64,000 nt of DNA from UBA993 sp964389365. GTDB taxonomy: Bacteria > Bacillota > Dethiobacteria > DTU022. The stretch spans positions 36,262 to 100,261 of the forward strand of contig CAYMDO010000003.1 of assembly GCA_964389365.1 (NCBI GenBank), read 5' to 3'. A program made the translations under genes and the position numbers. This document shows positions 34,396 to 43,822 of this stretch, one piece after another; position 1 is the stretch's first letter; the number at the start of each line of letters is the position of its first letter. Under the pieces are notes generated by a model, which saw nothing but the letters and a program-made list of their open reading frames with translations, was not told the origin of the DNA and ran no database searches.

Positions 34396-36105
34396 TTAAC
34401 GCTGTGTTTTGGCCCAGCTGTCACGCAGCTGTACGATGCGGTTGAAGACCAGCTTTTCGCTGGTTGATCGCTCCGGTTCCAGGTAAAAATAGCCCTTCCG
34501 CATAAACTGAAAACGGCTTCCGGGCAGCGCTTCCCTGATTGAAGGTTCAACAGGAACTTGTTCGCAGGTCAGGAGCGAAGCAGGGTTAACCAGGGTGGTA
34601 AAGTCACCTTCTTCGGCTTCGTCGGGGTTTTCTGCGGAAAATAATGTATCGTAAAGATTTACCGTTGCGTAGACGGCATGTTCCAACGCTACCCAGTGGA
34701 TCACTCCCTTAACTTTCTTTCCGCTGTTATCTGCTCCACTGCGGGATTGAGGGTCGTATGTGCAGTGAAGTTCGGTAACAGCGCCGGACTGATCCTTGAT
34801 TACCTTGTCACAACAGATAATGTAAGCCCCTTTCAGGCGGACCTCCTGGCCCGGGGCCAGGCGGAAAAATTTCTTTGGCGGTTCTTCCATAAAATCATCA
34901 CGCTCAATGAAGATGGTGCCATTAAAAGGTACCCGGCGCTTTCCGGCGCTGTCATCATCCGGCATATTCTCCATTTCAACCATTTCTGTCTTATCGGCGG
35001 GCCAATTTGTAATCACCACTTTTAACGGGTCAAGGACGGCCATAATCCGCGGCGCTTTTGTTTCCAGGTCCTGGCGGATGCAATGTTCAAAAAAGGCCAG
35101 GTCAACAGTGCTGTCAGCCCTGGATACGCCGACTTTCTCCTGAAAATCAGCGATCGCTTTTGGGGTGACCCCTCTGCGCCTTAGCCCGGCGATGGTAGGC
35201 ATACGCGGATCATCCCAACCGGTTACATAATTTTCTTCAACAAGGCGGCGCAGTTTTCTTTTGCTCATTACAGTATAATTCATGCTCAGGCGCGCAAATT
35301 CTGTCTGGCGGGAACGATACTTGATTGTTTCCGGCATTAATTCCATTGCCCGGTCAACAATCCAATCATAAAGCGGCCGGTGGTCGCTGTATTCAATCGA
35401 ACAAAGCGAATGGGTTATTCCTTCCAGGGCATCGGAAAAAGGATGATCAAAATCGTACATCGGGTATATGCACCATTTATTACCGGTCCGGTGGTGGTTG
35501 GCATGCAATATACGGTACAATACGGGATCGCGCATATTCAGGTTGCCCGAACTCATATCAATTTTTGCCCGCAATACTCTGCTGCCGTTTGGGAATTCAC
35601 CATTGCGCATTCGCTCAAAAAGCTCAAGATTTTCTGCTGCCTGACGGTTGCGGTAAGGGCTCTCCTTGCCTGCTTCGGTCAGGGTCCCACGGTACTCTCT
35701 GATTTCCTCCGGGCCTAAATCACAGACATAAGCATAACCGGATTCAATCAAGCGTTGCGCAAACTGGTACTTCACTGCAAAATAGTCGGAGGAAAAAAAA
35801 AGCCTCCCCTCCCAGTCTGCTCCCAACCAGCGGATGTCTGCGATGATCGAATCGACAAACTCCTGTTCTTCCTTAATCGGGTTTGTGTCGTCAAACCGCA
35901 GGTTAAATTTGCCTTTAAAATCTTTGGCGATAAAGTAATTTAGTAATATCGCCTTGGCGTGGCCAATATGCAGATAACCGTTTGGCTCAGGCGGGAATCG
36001 GGTATGAACTGGATTATCACCCAAAGCTCTTTTTTCCAGATCATCGCGTATCATAGCGTAAATGAAATTTGTTTTTTCGGCAGCTTCATTTTTTTCTTCT
36101 TCCAT
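34396..36105 (-). CDS. glnS: Glutaminyl-tRNA synthetase
   Basis: A 569-residue class I synthetase that charges tRNA-Gln directly. The HIGH motif is in PEPNGYLHIGHAKAI, the KMSKS-type motif is VMSKRKL, and the C-terminal anticodon-binding beta-barrels are present. The GlnRS form is told from glutamyl-tRNA synthetase by the length, the PEPNGYLHIGH form and the two-barrel C-terminus. Most Firmicutes instead use GatCAB to make Gln-tRNA; GlnRS in Clostridia is patchy and usually acquired. AAAGGA precedes ATG 36105; a TTG two codons earlier is closer to it. A good promoter lies upstream. Confidence 0.94.
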   Translation of the reverse strand: MEEEKNEAAEKTNFIYAMIRDDLEKRALGDNPVHTRFPPEPNGYLHIGHAKAILLNYFIAKDFKGKFNLRFDDTNPIKEEQEFVDSIIADIRWLGADWEGRLFFSSDYFAVKYQFAQRLIESGYAYVCDLGPEEIREYRGTLTEAGKESPYRNRQAAENLELFERMRNGEFPNGSRVLRAKIDMSSGNLNMRDPVLYRILHANHHRTGNKWCIYPMYDFDHPFSDALEGITHSLCSIEYSDHRPLYDWIVDRAMELMPETIKYRSRQTEFARLSMNYTVMSKRKLRRLVEENYVTGWDDPRMPTIAGLRRRGVTPKAIADFQEKVGVSRADSTVDLAFFEHCIRQDLETKAPRIMAVLDPLKVVITNWPADKTEMVEMENMPDDDSAGKRRVPFNGTIFIERDDFMEEPPKKFFRLAPGQEVRLKGAYIICCDKVIKDQSGAVTELHCTYDPQSRSGADNSGKKVKGVIHWVALEHAVYATVNLYDTLFSAENPDEAEEGDFTTLVNPASLLTCEQVPVEPSIREALPGSRFQFMRKGYFYLEPERSTSEKLVFNRIVQLRDSWAKTQR

Positions 36106-36156
36106 CTTCAATCATCCTTTCCTGGTGCCAAAACGATTTTTAGGGCTGTTTGACGG

Positions 36157-36185
36157 ATAATAAATAACCGGTATAGTAATTTCAA
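36157..36185 (-). promoter_or_regulatory. SigA-type promoter for glnS
   Basis: Reading the minus strand, TTGAAA (36185-36180) is followed by exactly 17 nt and TATTAT (36162-36157). This is close to the housekeeping consensus and lies about 50 bp before the glnS start. Confidence 0.65.
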
Positions 36186-36323
36186 CCAATAGCTAAAAAA
36201 CCCTTTAATAAGATAATATACGTTGAACTGCCGATTTTTAATTTGGCCGGCCTGAAAATGGCTATCAACTGTGCTTTGTAGTATAATAAATCCTGCAATA
36301 ATTGCTGAATGGGAGACGGCATA

Positions 36324-37064
36324 ATGGACAGCATACTGCAAATAACGCTGATTGGCTTGGGAGCAGGGGTGATCGGGACCGGTTCGGGGGCTTTAATTGC
36401 GCTTTTTTTGAAAAGCCCCGGGAAAAAGCTGCTTGGTTTTTTCCTCGGGTTTTCAGGCGGTATAATGCTGGCCATTGTTTTTAATGACCTGCTGCCGGAA
36501 TCGATCGAAACCGGTAACCTCATTACAGCATTCAGCGGTTTGCTTATTGGCGCTTTATTTATTCTTTTGCTGGACCTTAAGATGCCGCACTTCCACTTTT
36601 TTGAATCCTCGGACGAACTGGCTCGGTTTATCCGTACCGGTACTATTATCGGGCTCGGTATTGCCATGCATAACCTGCCGGAAGGGATCGCGATTGGCGC
36701 GAGCTATGCAGCATCGCCTGCGCTGGGTTATGCCCTTGCTTATATGATAGCGCTGCATAATATACCGGAAGGGATTGCGATGGCCTGCCCGCTTTGTGTC
36801 GGTGGTCTGCAAATGCGCTGGATTGTATTGTATACAGCCCTTGCCGGCTTGCCGATGGGGATTGGCGCTTTATTGGGGGCGGCGCTGGGTGCAGTATCAG
36901 ATCTGATCCTTTCCCTGGCTCTTGGCTTTGCCGGTGGGGCGATGCTTTACATCGTTTTTGGCGAACTGATTCCCGGTGCTCAAAATTCAGGAAACGGTCA
37001 TCCCGGTACTTTTGGCGCCCTGTTTGGCACTATATCCGGTATATTGCTGCTATCAATAATTTGA
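36324..37064 (+). CDS. ZIP-family divalent metal transporter
   Basis: A 246-residue, mostly hydrophobic protein with about eight membrane helices. The metal-binding helices are seen as MHNLPEGIAIG and LHNIPEGIAMA, the hallmark of ZIP (ZupT/GufA-like) carriers that import zinc, iron or manganese. A short His-containing loop (MPHFHFF) lies between helices 3 and 4. GGGAG at 36311-36315 places the start at ATG 36324 rather than 36309. It is transcribed divergently from glnS. Confidence 0.92.
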   Translation: MDSILQITLIGLGAGVIGTGSGALIALFLKSPGKKLLGFFLGFSGGIMLAIVFNDLLPESIETGNLITAFSGLLIGALFILLLDLKMPHFHFFESSDELARFIRTGTIIGLGIAMHNLPEGIAIGASYAASPALGYALAYMIALHNIPEGIAMACPLCVGGLQMRWIVLYTALAGLPMGIGALLGAALGAVSDLILSLALGFAGGAMLYIVFGELIPGAQNSGNGHPGTFGALFGTISGILLLSII

Positions 37065-37110
37065 TGCGCTATATATGTTCCCTTAAAGCGGCAGGCGGCT
37101 GGCGAGCATA

Positions 37111-37497
37111 TCAATTTAATCCCCTCATGGGGGAATTGCGATTTGGAATAACCTTGCGCACCCCGCCCCTGGGATCGGCCACATCTCCCCGGTAGCGGGG
37201 AATAATATGCAAATGGAAGTGAAACACGGTCTGGCCGGCTGCTTCCCCGATATTAGCCCCGATATTGTAACCGTCGGGGTTAAAATCTTTTTGCAGGATC
37301 ATCCTTACCCGGCCGACCAGGCTGTTGATGGCAGCATGTTCCCCGGGGCTGGCATCAAAATAGGTGCCTACATGCCTCTTTGGAATGACCAGGCAGTGGC
37401 CTTTGCTTACCGGGCAGCTGTCTTTAAAAGCCAGGGCCAATTCGTTTTCCGCTATTACTTCTAATTTATCCCTCCGGCAAAAAACACAATCGCTCAC
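37111..37497 (-). CDS. HIT-family hydrolase (histidine triad)
   Basis: A 128-residue protein of the HIT family, which hydrolyses nucleotide conjugates. The triad reads HFHLHIIPRY. An N-terminal CVFC pair and a later His could bind zinc, as in Hint-type proteins, and the C-terminal VADPRGGVRKVIP is usual for clostridial members. It is convergent with the ZIP gene and has its own start about 120 bp from the divergent membrane-protein operon. Confidence 0.92.
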   Translation of the reverse strand: MSDCVFCRRDKLEVIAENELALAFKDSCPVSKGHCLVIPKRHVGTYFDASPGEHAAINSLVGRVRMILQKDFNPDGYNIGANIGEAAGQTVFHFHLHIIPRYRGDVADPRGGVRKVIPNRNSPMRGLN

Positions 37498-37615
37498 TGT
37501 TTTGAACCCTCACTCTTTTTCTGATTTATTTTCCCCACTATGATAACATATAGAAAACAGTCCCGGCAGCAGCTTAATTACTGCTGTGACAATCTTAAAC
37601 AGAAGGAGGATATCT

Positions 37616-38323
37616 ATGATCGATTACCGGAACAGTTCTTTCATGTTTGTGCTTGGGGCGGTGGTTGCACTATTTGTTACGGTGCAATCACTTGTTTTTC
37701 TCCGCACTGCCTGGTCGGAAGGGAAGCGCAAAGGCCTTGACCCTGAAAAAATGCGGCGAGCAGTTGTTTCAAGTGCCGTATTTACACTGGTGCCATCGCT
37801 TTCGATCTTACTGACCATGCTAACCCTGTCCGGAGCGCTGGGCCTGGCCTTGCCTTGGATTCGTCTCTCGGTAATTGGAGCGGTTACCTATGAACTGCCC
37901 GCTGCCGAGGCAGCAGCTCAGGCAGCCGGCGCCAGCCTGGCCGGGGCCGGAGTGCCGCTTGATGTTTTTTCGGTGGTTGCCTGGGTAATGACCCTGGGCA
38001 TTATGTCCGGGCCCCTGTTTATTATTGCCTATTTTAAAAAACTGCAGGGTCGGGTCAATAAGATCAAGGTAGAGGATAACCGCTGGGGAACACTGCTGAT
38101 CTCTGCAATGTTTGTCGGTCTAATCAGTTCATTTCTGGGCAGCGCCCTGGCCGGCGGTTTGGTGTCAATCTTAACCCTGCTTTCCTCGGCCCTGATTATG
38201 GTCGTCTGCATTCAGCTTGAGCAGAAGGCCGGGATCAAATTATTTAAAGATTTTGCCCTGCCGCTAAGTATGGTTGGGGCAATGGCCCTGGCGATTCTCT
38301 ATGCCGGGCTGCTGGGAGGTTAA
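37616..38323 (+). CDS. DUF5058-like integral membrane protein
   Basis: A 235-residue protein with about six membrane helices. It resembles the DUF5058 family, which has no assigned function. GAAGGAGG at 37602-37609 fixes the start at ATG 37616. It is 5 bp from the next membrane-protein gene and part of a three-gene operon that ends in an M20 peptidase. The operon suggests a two-component membrane carrier for a peptide or amino-acid derivative; this is inference. Confidence 0.75.
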   Translation: MIDYRNSSFMFVLGAVVALFVTVQSLVFLRTAWSEGKRKGLDPEKMRRAVVSSAVFTLVPSLSILLTMLTLSGALGLALPWIRLSVIGAVTYELPAAEAAAQAAGASLAGAGVPLDVFSVVAWVMTLGIMSGPLFIIAYFKKLQGRVNKIKVEDNRWGTLLISAMFVGLISSFLGSALAGGLVSILTLLSSALIMVVCIQLEQKAGIKLFKDFALPLSMVGAMALAILYAGLLGG

Positions 38324-38328
38324 GGCTC

Positions 38329-38997
38329 ATGGCAAAAATAAATGAAAACAGCTTAAGTTATGAAATAGCCATTCACCGGATCGGAAGAATCTGGATGTCG
38401 ATAGCCCTGCTGGTGATCTTGGCTGTTCCGCTGGCCATTTCTATCTATTTTGACGTTTGGCCCTCAATGGGGCCATTTCTTGGCGGGCTGCTGCCGATCA
38501 TGATGATTTATGTTCCGATTGGGATTATTGAAGTAATCACTTTTTCGCCGATGTTGGGCAGCGGGGCCACATACCTGGCCTTTACAACCGGTAATCTGAC
38601 CAACCTGAAAGTTCCATGCGCACTTAATGCCCTGGAAATATCTGATATTGAACCGGGTTCTTCACAGGGTGAAATCATCTCTACTCTAGCGGTGGCAACC
38701 TCATCGCTGGTTACCAACCTGGTTTTAATCGTAGGGGTACTGCTATTTGTGCAGTTAACGCCCCTGTTGGCCTCACCGTTCCTAAAGCCGGCTTTCGTAA
38801 ATATTTTGCCGGCGCTTTTCGGTGCTCTCGGCTACCTTTATATATCTAAAAACTGGAAACTTGCCGTAGTGCCGGTCACCCTGATGGTTATCATTTTTAT
38901 TCTGGTTCCCAAGGCTCCCGTTGGTATCCTGATACCGGTCAGCGCTCTTTCTGCTATCGCTGCTGCCCGTCTGATGTATAAGAAAAATCTGATCTAG
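38329..38997 (+). CDS. Integral membrane protein, partner of the DUF5058-like protein
   Basis: A 222-residue protein with about six membrane helices and a long central loop (ALNALEISDIEPGSSQGEI). I do not recognise the family. Its gene starts 5 bp after the DUF5058-like gene and ends 16 bp before the peptidase gene, so a joint membrane complex is likely. Confidence 0.75.
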   Translation: MAKINENSLSYEIAIHRIGRIWMSIALLVILAVPLAISIYFDVWPSMGPFLGGLLPIMMIYVPIGIIEVITFSPMLGSGATYLAFTTGNLTNLKVPCALNALEISDIEPGSSQGEIISTLAVATSSLVTNLVLIVGVLLFVQLTPLLASPFLKPAFVNILPALFGALGYLYISKNWKLAVVPVTLMVIIFILVPKAPVGILIPVSALSAIAAARLMYKKNLI

Positions 38998-39013
38998 GGG
39001 TGGCTTTTAAATT

Positions 39014-40504
39014 ATGCTGATATGGTTTTTCCTTGGTTTATTGCTCATATTTGTTGCGGTAATCCTTGTCAGGGCAGCATTGTTCAGGGATGTAGGCGGA
39101 AAAAGCGGTAATTACGCTGTGGTGAATGATATGCCGGCTTATAATCCACTTGAGGCTGCCGGCAGGTTCGCTGAACTGATCCGCTGTCGTACGGTTCACC
39201 CGGAAAAGGCCGGGGAAAATTGGCTGCCGGATGACTACAGTGAGTTTGTCCGGTTTCGCAAGCTGCTGGAGAAATTTTATCCTTCCGTCCACCAAAAGAT
39301 GGAACGGGAATTGGTCAATGAACACTCCCTTCTGTACCGCTGGCCGGGGCAGAACAGCGAGCAGCCTACAGTGTTAATGGCCCATTACGATGTTGTGCCT
39401 GCTGAAGGCGAACAGTGGCGATATCCCCCTTTCTCCGGCGAGATGATTGAGGATCAGGTCTGGGGGCGCGGTTCGCTTGATACCAAGAGCACCCTTTTTG
39501 GAATTATGGAAGCGGCTGAATTTCATATAAAAAATAGTTTTACGCCAAACCAGGATCTATACATTTGTTTCGGCCACGACGAAGAGACCATGGGCGCTGG
39601 GGCTCCGGCAATCGTTGAGCTGCTTAAAAGCCGCAATATCAGCCCGGAGATGGTTATAGATGAAGGCGGTGCGATTGTTGAAGGGGTATTCCCGGGCATA
39701 AAAAAACCGGTTGCTGTAGTTGGCCTGGCTGAAAAAGGGCTTACCGACATTGAGGTAATGCTGGAAGGGAGCGGAGGCCATGCTTCAACCCCGGACCGGA
39801 TCAATCCGCTGGCGGTAATTAGTAAAATCATTCTGCAAATCGAGAAAAATCCCTTTCCGGCTTTGCTGCCGGTTGAAGTGAGGGAGATGTTTGCAGTTTT
39901 GGGTAAACAGATGCCCTTTGCTATGCGTATTATCTTTGCCAACCTCTGGTGTTTCAAACCGTTGTTAATGGCAGTTTTACCGTTGCTAGGCCGGGAGATG
40001 AATGCCCTTTGCCGCACCACCTGTGTTTTTACGATGGCAGAAGCCAGTAAGGCTGCCAATGTGATCCCCGACCGGGCAAGGGTGGTTGCGAACTTAAGGC
40101 TTGCGGCGACTGAAACCTGTGATCAGGCCCTAGAATATATAACCAGCCAGGCGATGCAGGCTGCTGGCAAAGCACAGAAAGCCAAAGATCCAATTAAGCT
40201 GAGTGTCAGAAGGCTTTACGGCCACAATGCTTCTCCGTCAACAAGCCTGGAATCGGCTGCTTATAAAAAGCTGGCCGGAGTTGTTAATGCAGTTTTCCAA
40301 AATGTTTTGGTTACCCCCTATATCATGTTGGGTGCATCAGATTCCAGGCATTTTTGCGCGATCTGCGATCAGGTTATAAGATTTTCGCCGCTTAAGATGA
40401 GCAAGGAAGAATTGCGCAGTATTCATGGGATCAACGAAAAAATCAATTTAGAACAGCTCAGAGGGGTAGTTGCATTTTACTACAACCTAATTCGCGGTTC
40501 TTAA
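39014..40504 (+). CDS. M20-family metallopeptidase (PM20D1/carboxypeptidase-like)
   Basis: A 496-residue zinc peptidase with an N-terminal membrane helix (about 2-24). The M20 dizinc ligands are visible: LMAHYDVVPA (His and Asp), WGRGSLDTKS (bridging Asp), GHDEETMGAGA (catalytic Glu and ligand Glu), and a late GASDSRHF histidine. The form is closest to PM20D1/CPS1-type N-acyl amino-acid or dipeptide hydrolases. It is the last gene of the operon with the two membrane proteins; the product of hydrolysis may be what they carry. Confidence 0.9.
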   Translation: MLIWFFLGLLLIFVAVILVRAALFRDVGGKSGNYAVVNDMPAYNPLEAAGRFAELIRCRTVHPEKAGENWLPDDYSEFVRFRKLLEKFYPSVHQKMERELVNEHSLLYRWPGQNSEQPTVLMAHYDVVPAEGEQWRYPPFSGEMIEDQVWGRGSLDTKSTLFGIMEAAEFHIKNSFTPNQDLYICFGHDEETMGAGAPAIVELLKSRNISPEMVIDEGGAIVEGVFPGIKKPVAVVGLAEKGLTDIEVMLEGSGGHASTPDRINPLAVISKIILQIEKNPFPALLPVEVREMFAVLGKQMPFAMRIIFANLWCFKPLLMAVLPLLGREMNALCRTTCVFTMAEASKAANVIPDRARVVANLRLAATETCDQALEYITSQAMQAAGKAQKAKDPIKLSVRRLYGHNASPSTSLESAAYKKLAGVVNAVFQNVLVTPYIMLGASDSRHFCAICDQVIRFSPLKMSKEELRSIHGINEKINLEQLRGVVAFYYNLIRGS

Positions 40505-40611
40505 GCTGTAAGTCCGGTAATTAAATGTGTGTATAAAACCAGTTTATGCTGATCTGAGAAATACAGCGCCGGCTTAGGAAGAAGTGTTGATTAAAGGAGG
40601 CGTTTCGTTTT

Positions 40612-41367
40612 ATGGCCGATGTAAGCAATGCAGACCGCTTTTTAAATGCATATTCGACTATTGAACATGAGATGGAGAGAATATTAAATTTGAAGGAACA
40701 CCGGCGTTTTTTTGAGTTGGTTGACAGAAGCGCCAGGGCTAATCCGGTCATCGAACGTTACCGCTTTGACTTAAGAGAGTACAGCGAACTGCGAAATGCT
40801 ATAGTCCATGATCGTTCCGGGGGAGAGATTATCGCAGAGCCCGTAACAGAAGTTGTCGAAAAGATTGAGCGAATTGCCGCTCTTCTGATGGAACCGCCAA
40901 AAGTAGCGCCGCTTTTTTTAAAAAAAGTTCTTACTCTCTCAGGAAATTATTCAGTATCAAAGGCGATCCGTGAGTTAAGCAGGATGTCTTATACCCAGGC
41001 TCCGGTTTACCTGGATAATCAGTTGATTGGTTTGGTTACTTCAAATATGATTGTCAAGTGGATGGGGATTTGCCTGATTAATAATAAAGAAGAGGTTAAT
41101 CTGCACGAAACCCTGCTGATCGATGTGATCGAAAAGGCCGGCCATGAAAATGATTATCAGTTTATAGCGGTTAATCAGTCGCTTTTTGACGTACCCGATA
41201 TTTTTTATCGTTGGCAGCAGGAAGGGCGCAAGCTGGAAGCTGTTTTCATAACCCAGCACGGAGACCCGGATGAACCTCTTTTAGGTATTATAACCAACCG
41301 CGACCTGCCTGTGGTACAACGTGAAATTGAACAAAGCAATATTGCTGTCGAAAAAAGCGTGGAATAA
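40612..41367 (+). CDS. HEPN-like N-terminal domain fused to CBS-like domains
   Basis: A 251-residue protein. The N-terminal ~110 residues are all-helical and contain ELRNAIVHDR, that is, an RNxxxH core as in HEPN-type (higher eukaryotes and prokaryotes nucleotide-binding) domains, several of which are RNases. The C-terminal part (about 105-240) has a CBS-pair feel (LSRMSYTQAPVYLDNQLIGL and a later GIITNRDLP), usually an adenosine-nucleotide sensor. Thus it may be a nucleotide-controlled RNA-binding or cleaving protein, but neither part is certain and no toxin partner is adjacent. AAAGGAGG precedes ATG 40612. It is a solitary gene with 107 bp upstream. Confidence 0.65.
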   Translation: MADVSNADRFLNAYSTIEHEMERILNLKEHRRFFELVDRSARANPVIERYRFDLREYSELRNAIVHDRSGGEIIAEPVTEVVEKIERIAALLMEPPKVAPLFLKKVLTLSGNYSVSKAIRELSRMSYTQAPVYLDNQLIGLVTSNMIVKWMGICLINNKEEVNLHETLLIDVIEKAGHENDYQFIAVNQSLFDVPDIFYRWQQEGRKLEAVFITQHGDPDEPLLGIITNRDLPVVQREIEQSNIAVEKSVE

Positions 41368-41408
41368 AAGATAATACAGTAAATATATTTATGCCGATTT
41401 TCAGCTGA

Positions 41409-42086
41409 ATGGGGAGCTTTAATAGCCTGATGCTACCGAAAATAATTGTACGTACCTGCAGGTTTATTTGCCTGCTTGCCTTCGCACTGGTATTTCTCCT
41501 GTTTGCTGAAGATATATTTATCTACCGGGTACCGTTGCCTGGCAGGATGCTAAAAAAGGCTGAAATAGAAAACCAGTCAATAAATTTTTCTGTCCGGGTC
41601 AGCAAATTGGAGCAGGAGCTAAATATTGAAGTCGGTATTAAGGAGCGGCCCAAGCCTGAGCCGAAGCCGGCACCTGCCGCCGGCAGCACTGGCGGACTAA
41701 CGGCAAAGGAACAACAGATGGTTAACCTGATTAACCAGGCCAGGGCCAGTGCAGGTTTGTCACCACTGCAGGTCAGCAGCCAGCTGACTAACGCCGCCCG
41801 GGTAAAAAGCAGGGATATGATCGATAAGGACTATTTCAGCCATACCTCACCTACATACGGAAGCTTTACTGATCTTTTAAGCTATTTTGGGATAAGTTAC
41901 CGCTATGCTGCTGAAAATCTGGCCATGAATTCTAGCGGCAGTGTAACCGGGGCCCATGATATGCTGATGGCATCTCCCGGCCACCGTGCTAATATACTGG
42001 GGGGCAGCTACGGCCTTGTCGGTATTGGCATACAGGTGCGCGGTGATGGCAGTCACTTTTATACTCAACTGTTTGTCGGGTATTAA
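41409..42086 (+). CDS. CAP/SCP-domain secreted or membrane-anchored protein (YkwD-like)
   Basis: A 225-residue protein with an N-terminal hydrophobic helix (about 17-38), a Pro/Glu linker (KPEPKPAPAAG), and a C-terminal CAP domain. CAP features include LINQARASAGLSPL, HTSPTYGSF, the AAENLAM motif and SPGHRANIL. The family is often linked to spore or envelope functions in Firmicutes, but the activity is unknown. ATG 41409 is the earliest start; ATG 41430 is an alternative. Confidence 0.85.
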   Translation: MGSFNSLMLPKIIVRTCRFICLLAFALVFLLFAEDIFIYRVPLPGRMLKKAEIENQSINFSVRVSKLEQELNIEVGIKERPKPEPKPAPAAGSTGGLTAKEQQMVNLINQARASAGLSPLQVSSQLTNAARVKSRDMIDKDYFSHTSPTYGSFTDLLSYFGISYRYAAENLAMNSSGSVTGAHDMLMASPGHRANILGGSYGLVGIGIQVRGDGSHFYTQLFVGY

Positions 42087-42161
42087 AAGGCGCTTGCCGG
42101 GTGTAACCAAGCTTTAGCTAAAACTTCAGGTTTGGATTAGGATCAGGGGGGAATTGAACTG

Positions 42162-43265
42162 GTGCCGAAATATATCTTGGCTGTTATTTTAGTATTGTTT
42201 TTAGTAACTGTGGCTTTCCCGGCAGGTGCCGAAGAGCCGGAATATGCGGAAGAACATTTTTACCGGGCCAGGGTGCTGGAAGTAAGGGAAGCTGAAGAAC
42301 AGCAGCATAAGTACTTTACTTCAATCAGGCAGGAAGTGATAGTTGAGCTTACCAGCGGACCTTACCGGGGTAAAGTTTTAACAATCTATAACTCTTTCTT
42401 TGCCGGAGACCCTGTCTATGATTTCGTCCTGGAAGCCGGTCGGGATGTAATTGTAGTTTCGATAGGTGATGAGGGCTCGTTTGACCAGGTTTATGTCCAG
42501 GATTTGGCCCGGGATCGGGGCGTTTTTTACCTGATTATTGTTTTTGTTATCGCCCTTTTGGTTGTTGGCAGAATGAAAGGCTTAAAAACAATCATCACCC
42601 TGGCCGCTACGATATTTCTGATCTTTTGGGTGCTTCTGCCACTGCTGTTGGATGGTTATAATCCGATTATTCTGGCCGTCGGGATCGCTTCGGTGGCTAT
42701 TGCTGTTACTTTATTTATTATCGGCGGGTTAAACCTTAAGTCGTTAGTGGCTACCCTGGGGACGATCACCGGGGTTGTTGTTGCGGGGTTGATGGCTTAT
42801 TGGGCCGGCAGCCTGGCTCGCCTTACCGGCTTTGGTTCACATGAAGCCCAGATGCTTTATTTTATGGACCATACTATTGATTTCAGGGGATTACTATTCG
42901 CCGGGATCATTATCGGATCTCTGGGGGCGATATCCGACATCGGGATGTCAGTTGCATCCGCGGCAGCCGAGATTAAACAGGCTTGCCCGGGTATCCAGGC
43001 CCGCGACCTGGCCAATGGCGCTTTTAATGTTGGCCGCGATGTGATGGGAACAATGGCTAATACCCTGATTCTCGCATACGTGGGGGCGGCAATCCCGATG
43101 TTGCTGCTGGTGATGGGTTATGAAATTGACTGGCTGAAAGTGATCAACATGGATATTATCGCCACGGAATTTGTACGTGGCATAGCCGGCAGCATCGGGC
43201 TGATTGCGGCTGTACCGGTTACGGCCATTCTATCCGGTTATTTTCTGGCAGGACGGCACAGGTGA
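42162..43265 (+). CDS. YibE/F-family membrane protein
   Basis: A 367-residue protein. A signal peptide (about 1-23) is followed by a small beta-rich extracellular domain and about seven membrane helices. The YibE/F signature is seen as HEAQMLYFM, GLLFAGIIIGSLGAISDIGMS and FNVGRDVMGTMANTLILAYV. The family is a putative transporter of unknown substrate. The start is GTG 42162 after a GGGGGGAA run. The gap to the CAP gene is 75 bp. Confidence 0.88.
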   Translation: MPKYILAVILVLFLVTVAFPAGAEEPEYAEEHFYRARVLEVREAEEQQHKYFTSIRQEVIVELTSGPYRGKVLTIYNSFFAGDPVYDFVLEAGRDVIVVSIGDEGSFDQVYVQDLARDRGVFYLIIVFVIALLVVGRMKGLKTIITLAATIFLIFWVLLPLLLDGYNPIILAVGIASVAIAVTLFIIGGLNLKSLVATLGTITGVVVAGLMAYWAGSLARLTGFGSHEAQMLYFMDHTIDFRGLLFAGIIIGSLGAISDIGMSVASAAAEIKQACPGIQARDLANGAFNVGRDVMGTMANTLILAYVGAAIPMLLLVMGYEIDWLKVINMDIIATEFVRGIAGSIGLIAAVPVTAILSGYFLAGRHR

Positions 43266-43383
43266 TTGCCGGTTGGGGATTCTGTATTTCAGGTGCCTGT
43301 GTGCGGCAGACCGGCTAAGCTTCATTAAGCATAAAGTGGTTCGGCTGCCATTATGGCAGAAAAAGTAAAAGGTGGATTTAAAG

Positions 43384-43812
43384 ATGGGTTTTGCTAAGCT
43401 AAAAAAAATAATGTTGATTGTAATCGGCACCCTGGCGCTTGCGCTTGGTTTTATAGGTGTTTTTTTGCCGGTCTTGCCCACTACACCTTTTCTGCTGCTT
43501 TCGGCCTGGTGTTTCCTGCGCAGCTCCGAGAAACTTTTTTACTGGCTGACGAGCCATCCGCTATTTGGGGTATATATCTATAATTATATTGCCTTCCGGG
43601 CGATAACACGCGGCGCTAGGCATATTGCTTTGCTCTTTCTATGGGTTATGTTGACTGGCTCAATTTTGGCCTCAGCCAACATGTATCTGGCCATATTTTT
43701 GTCAGCCGTGGGAATCGGGGTTACCATCCACCTTTTTGCCCTGAAAACCCTTGATAGCAGCCAATTCCACCGCCCTGGATTAGCCCGAGAAAGTCAAAAA
43801 GAACTGATATGA
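43384..43812 (+). CDS. YbaN/DUF454-family membrane protein
   Basis: A 142-residue protein with about four membrane helices and the YbaN signature GFIGVFLPVLPTTPFLLLSA followed by WCFLRSSEK and HPLFG. Function unknown. AGGTGG lies 8 nt before ATG 43384; the GTG four codons earlier overlaps that site. It ends 10 bp before the convergent TraB-family gene. Confidence 0.85.
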   Translation: MGFAKLKKIMLIVIGTLALALGFIGVFLPVLPTTPFLLLSAWCFLRSSEKLFYWLTSHPLFGVYIYNYIAFRAITRGARHIALLFLWVMLTGSILASANMYLAIFLSAVGIGVTIHLFALKTLDSSQFHRPGLARESQKELI

Positions 43813-43822
43813 AAAAGTTGCC

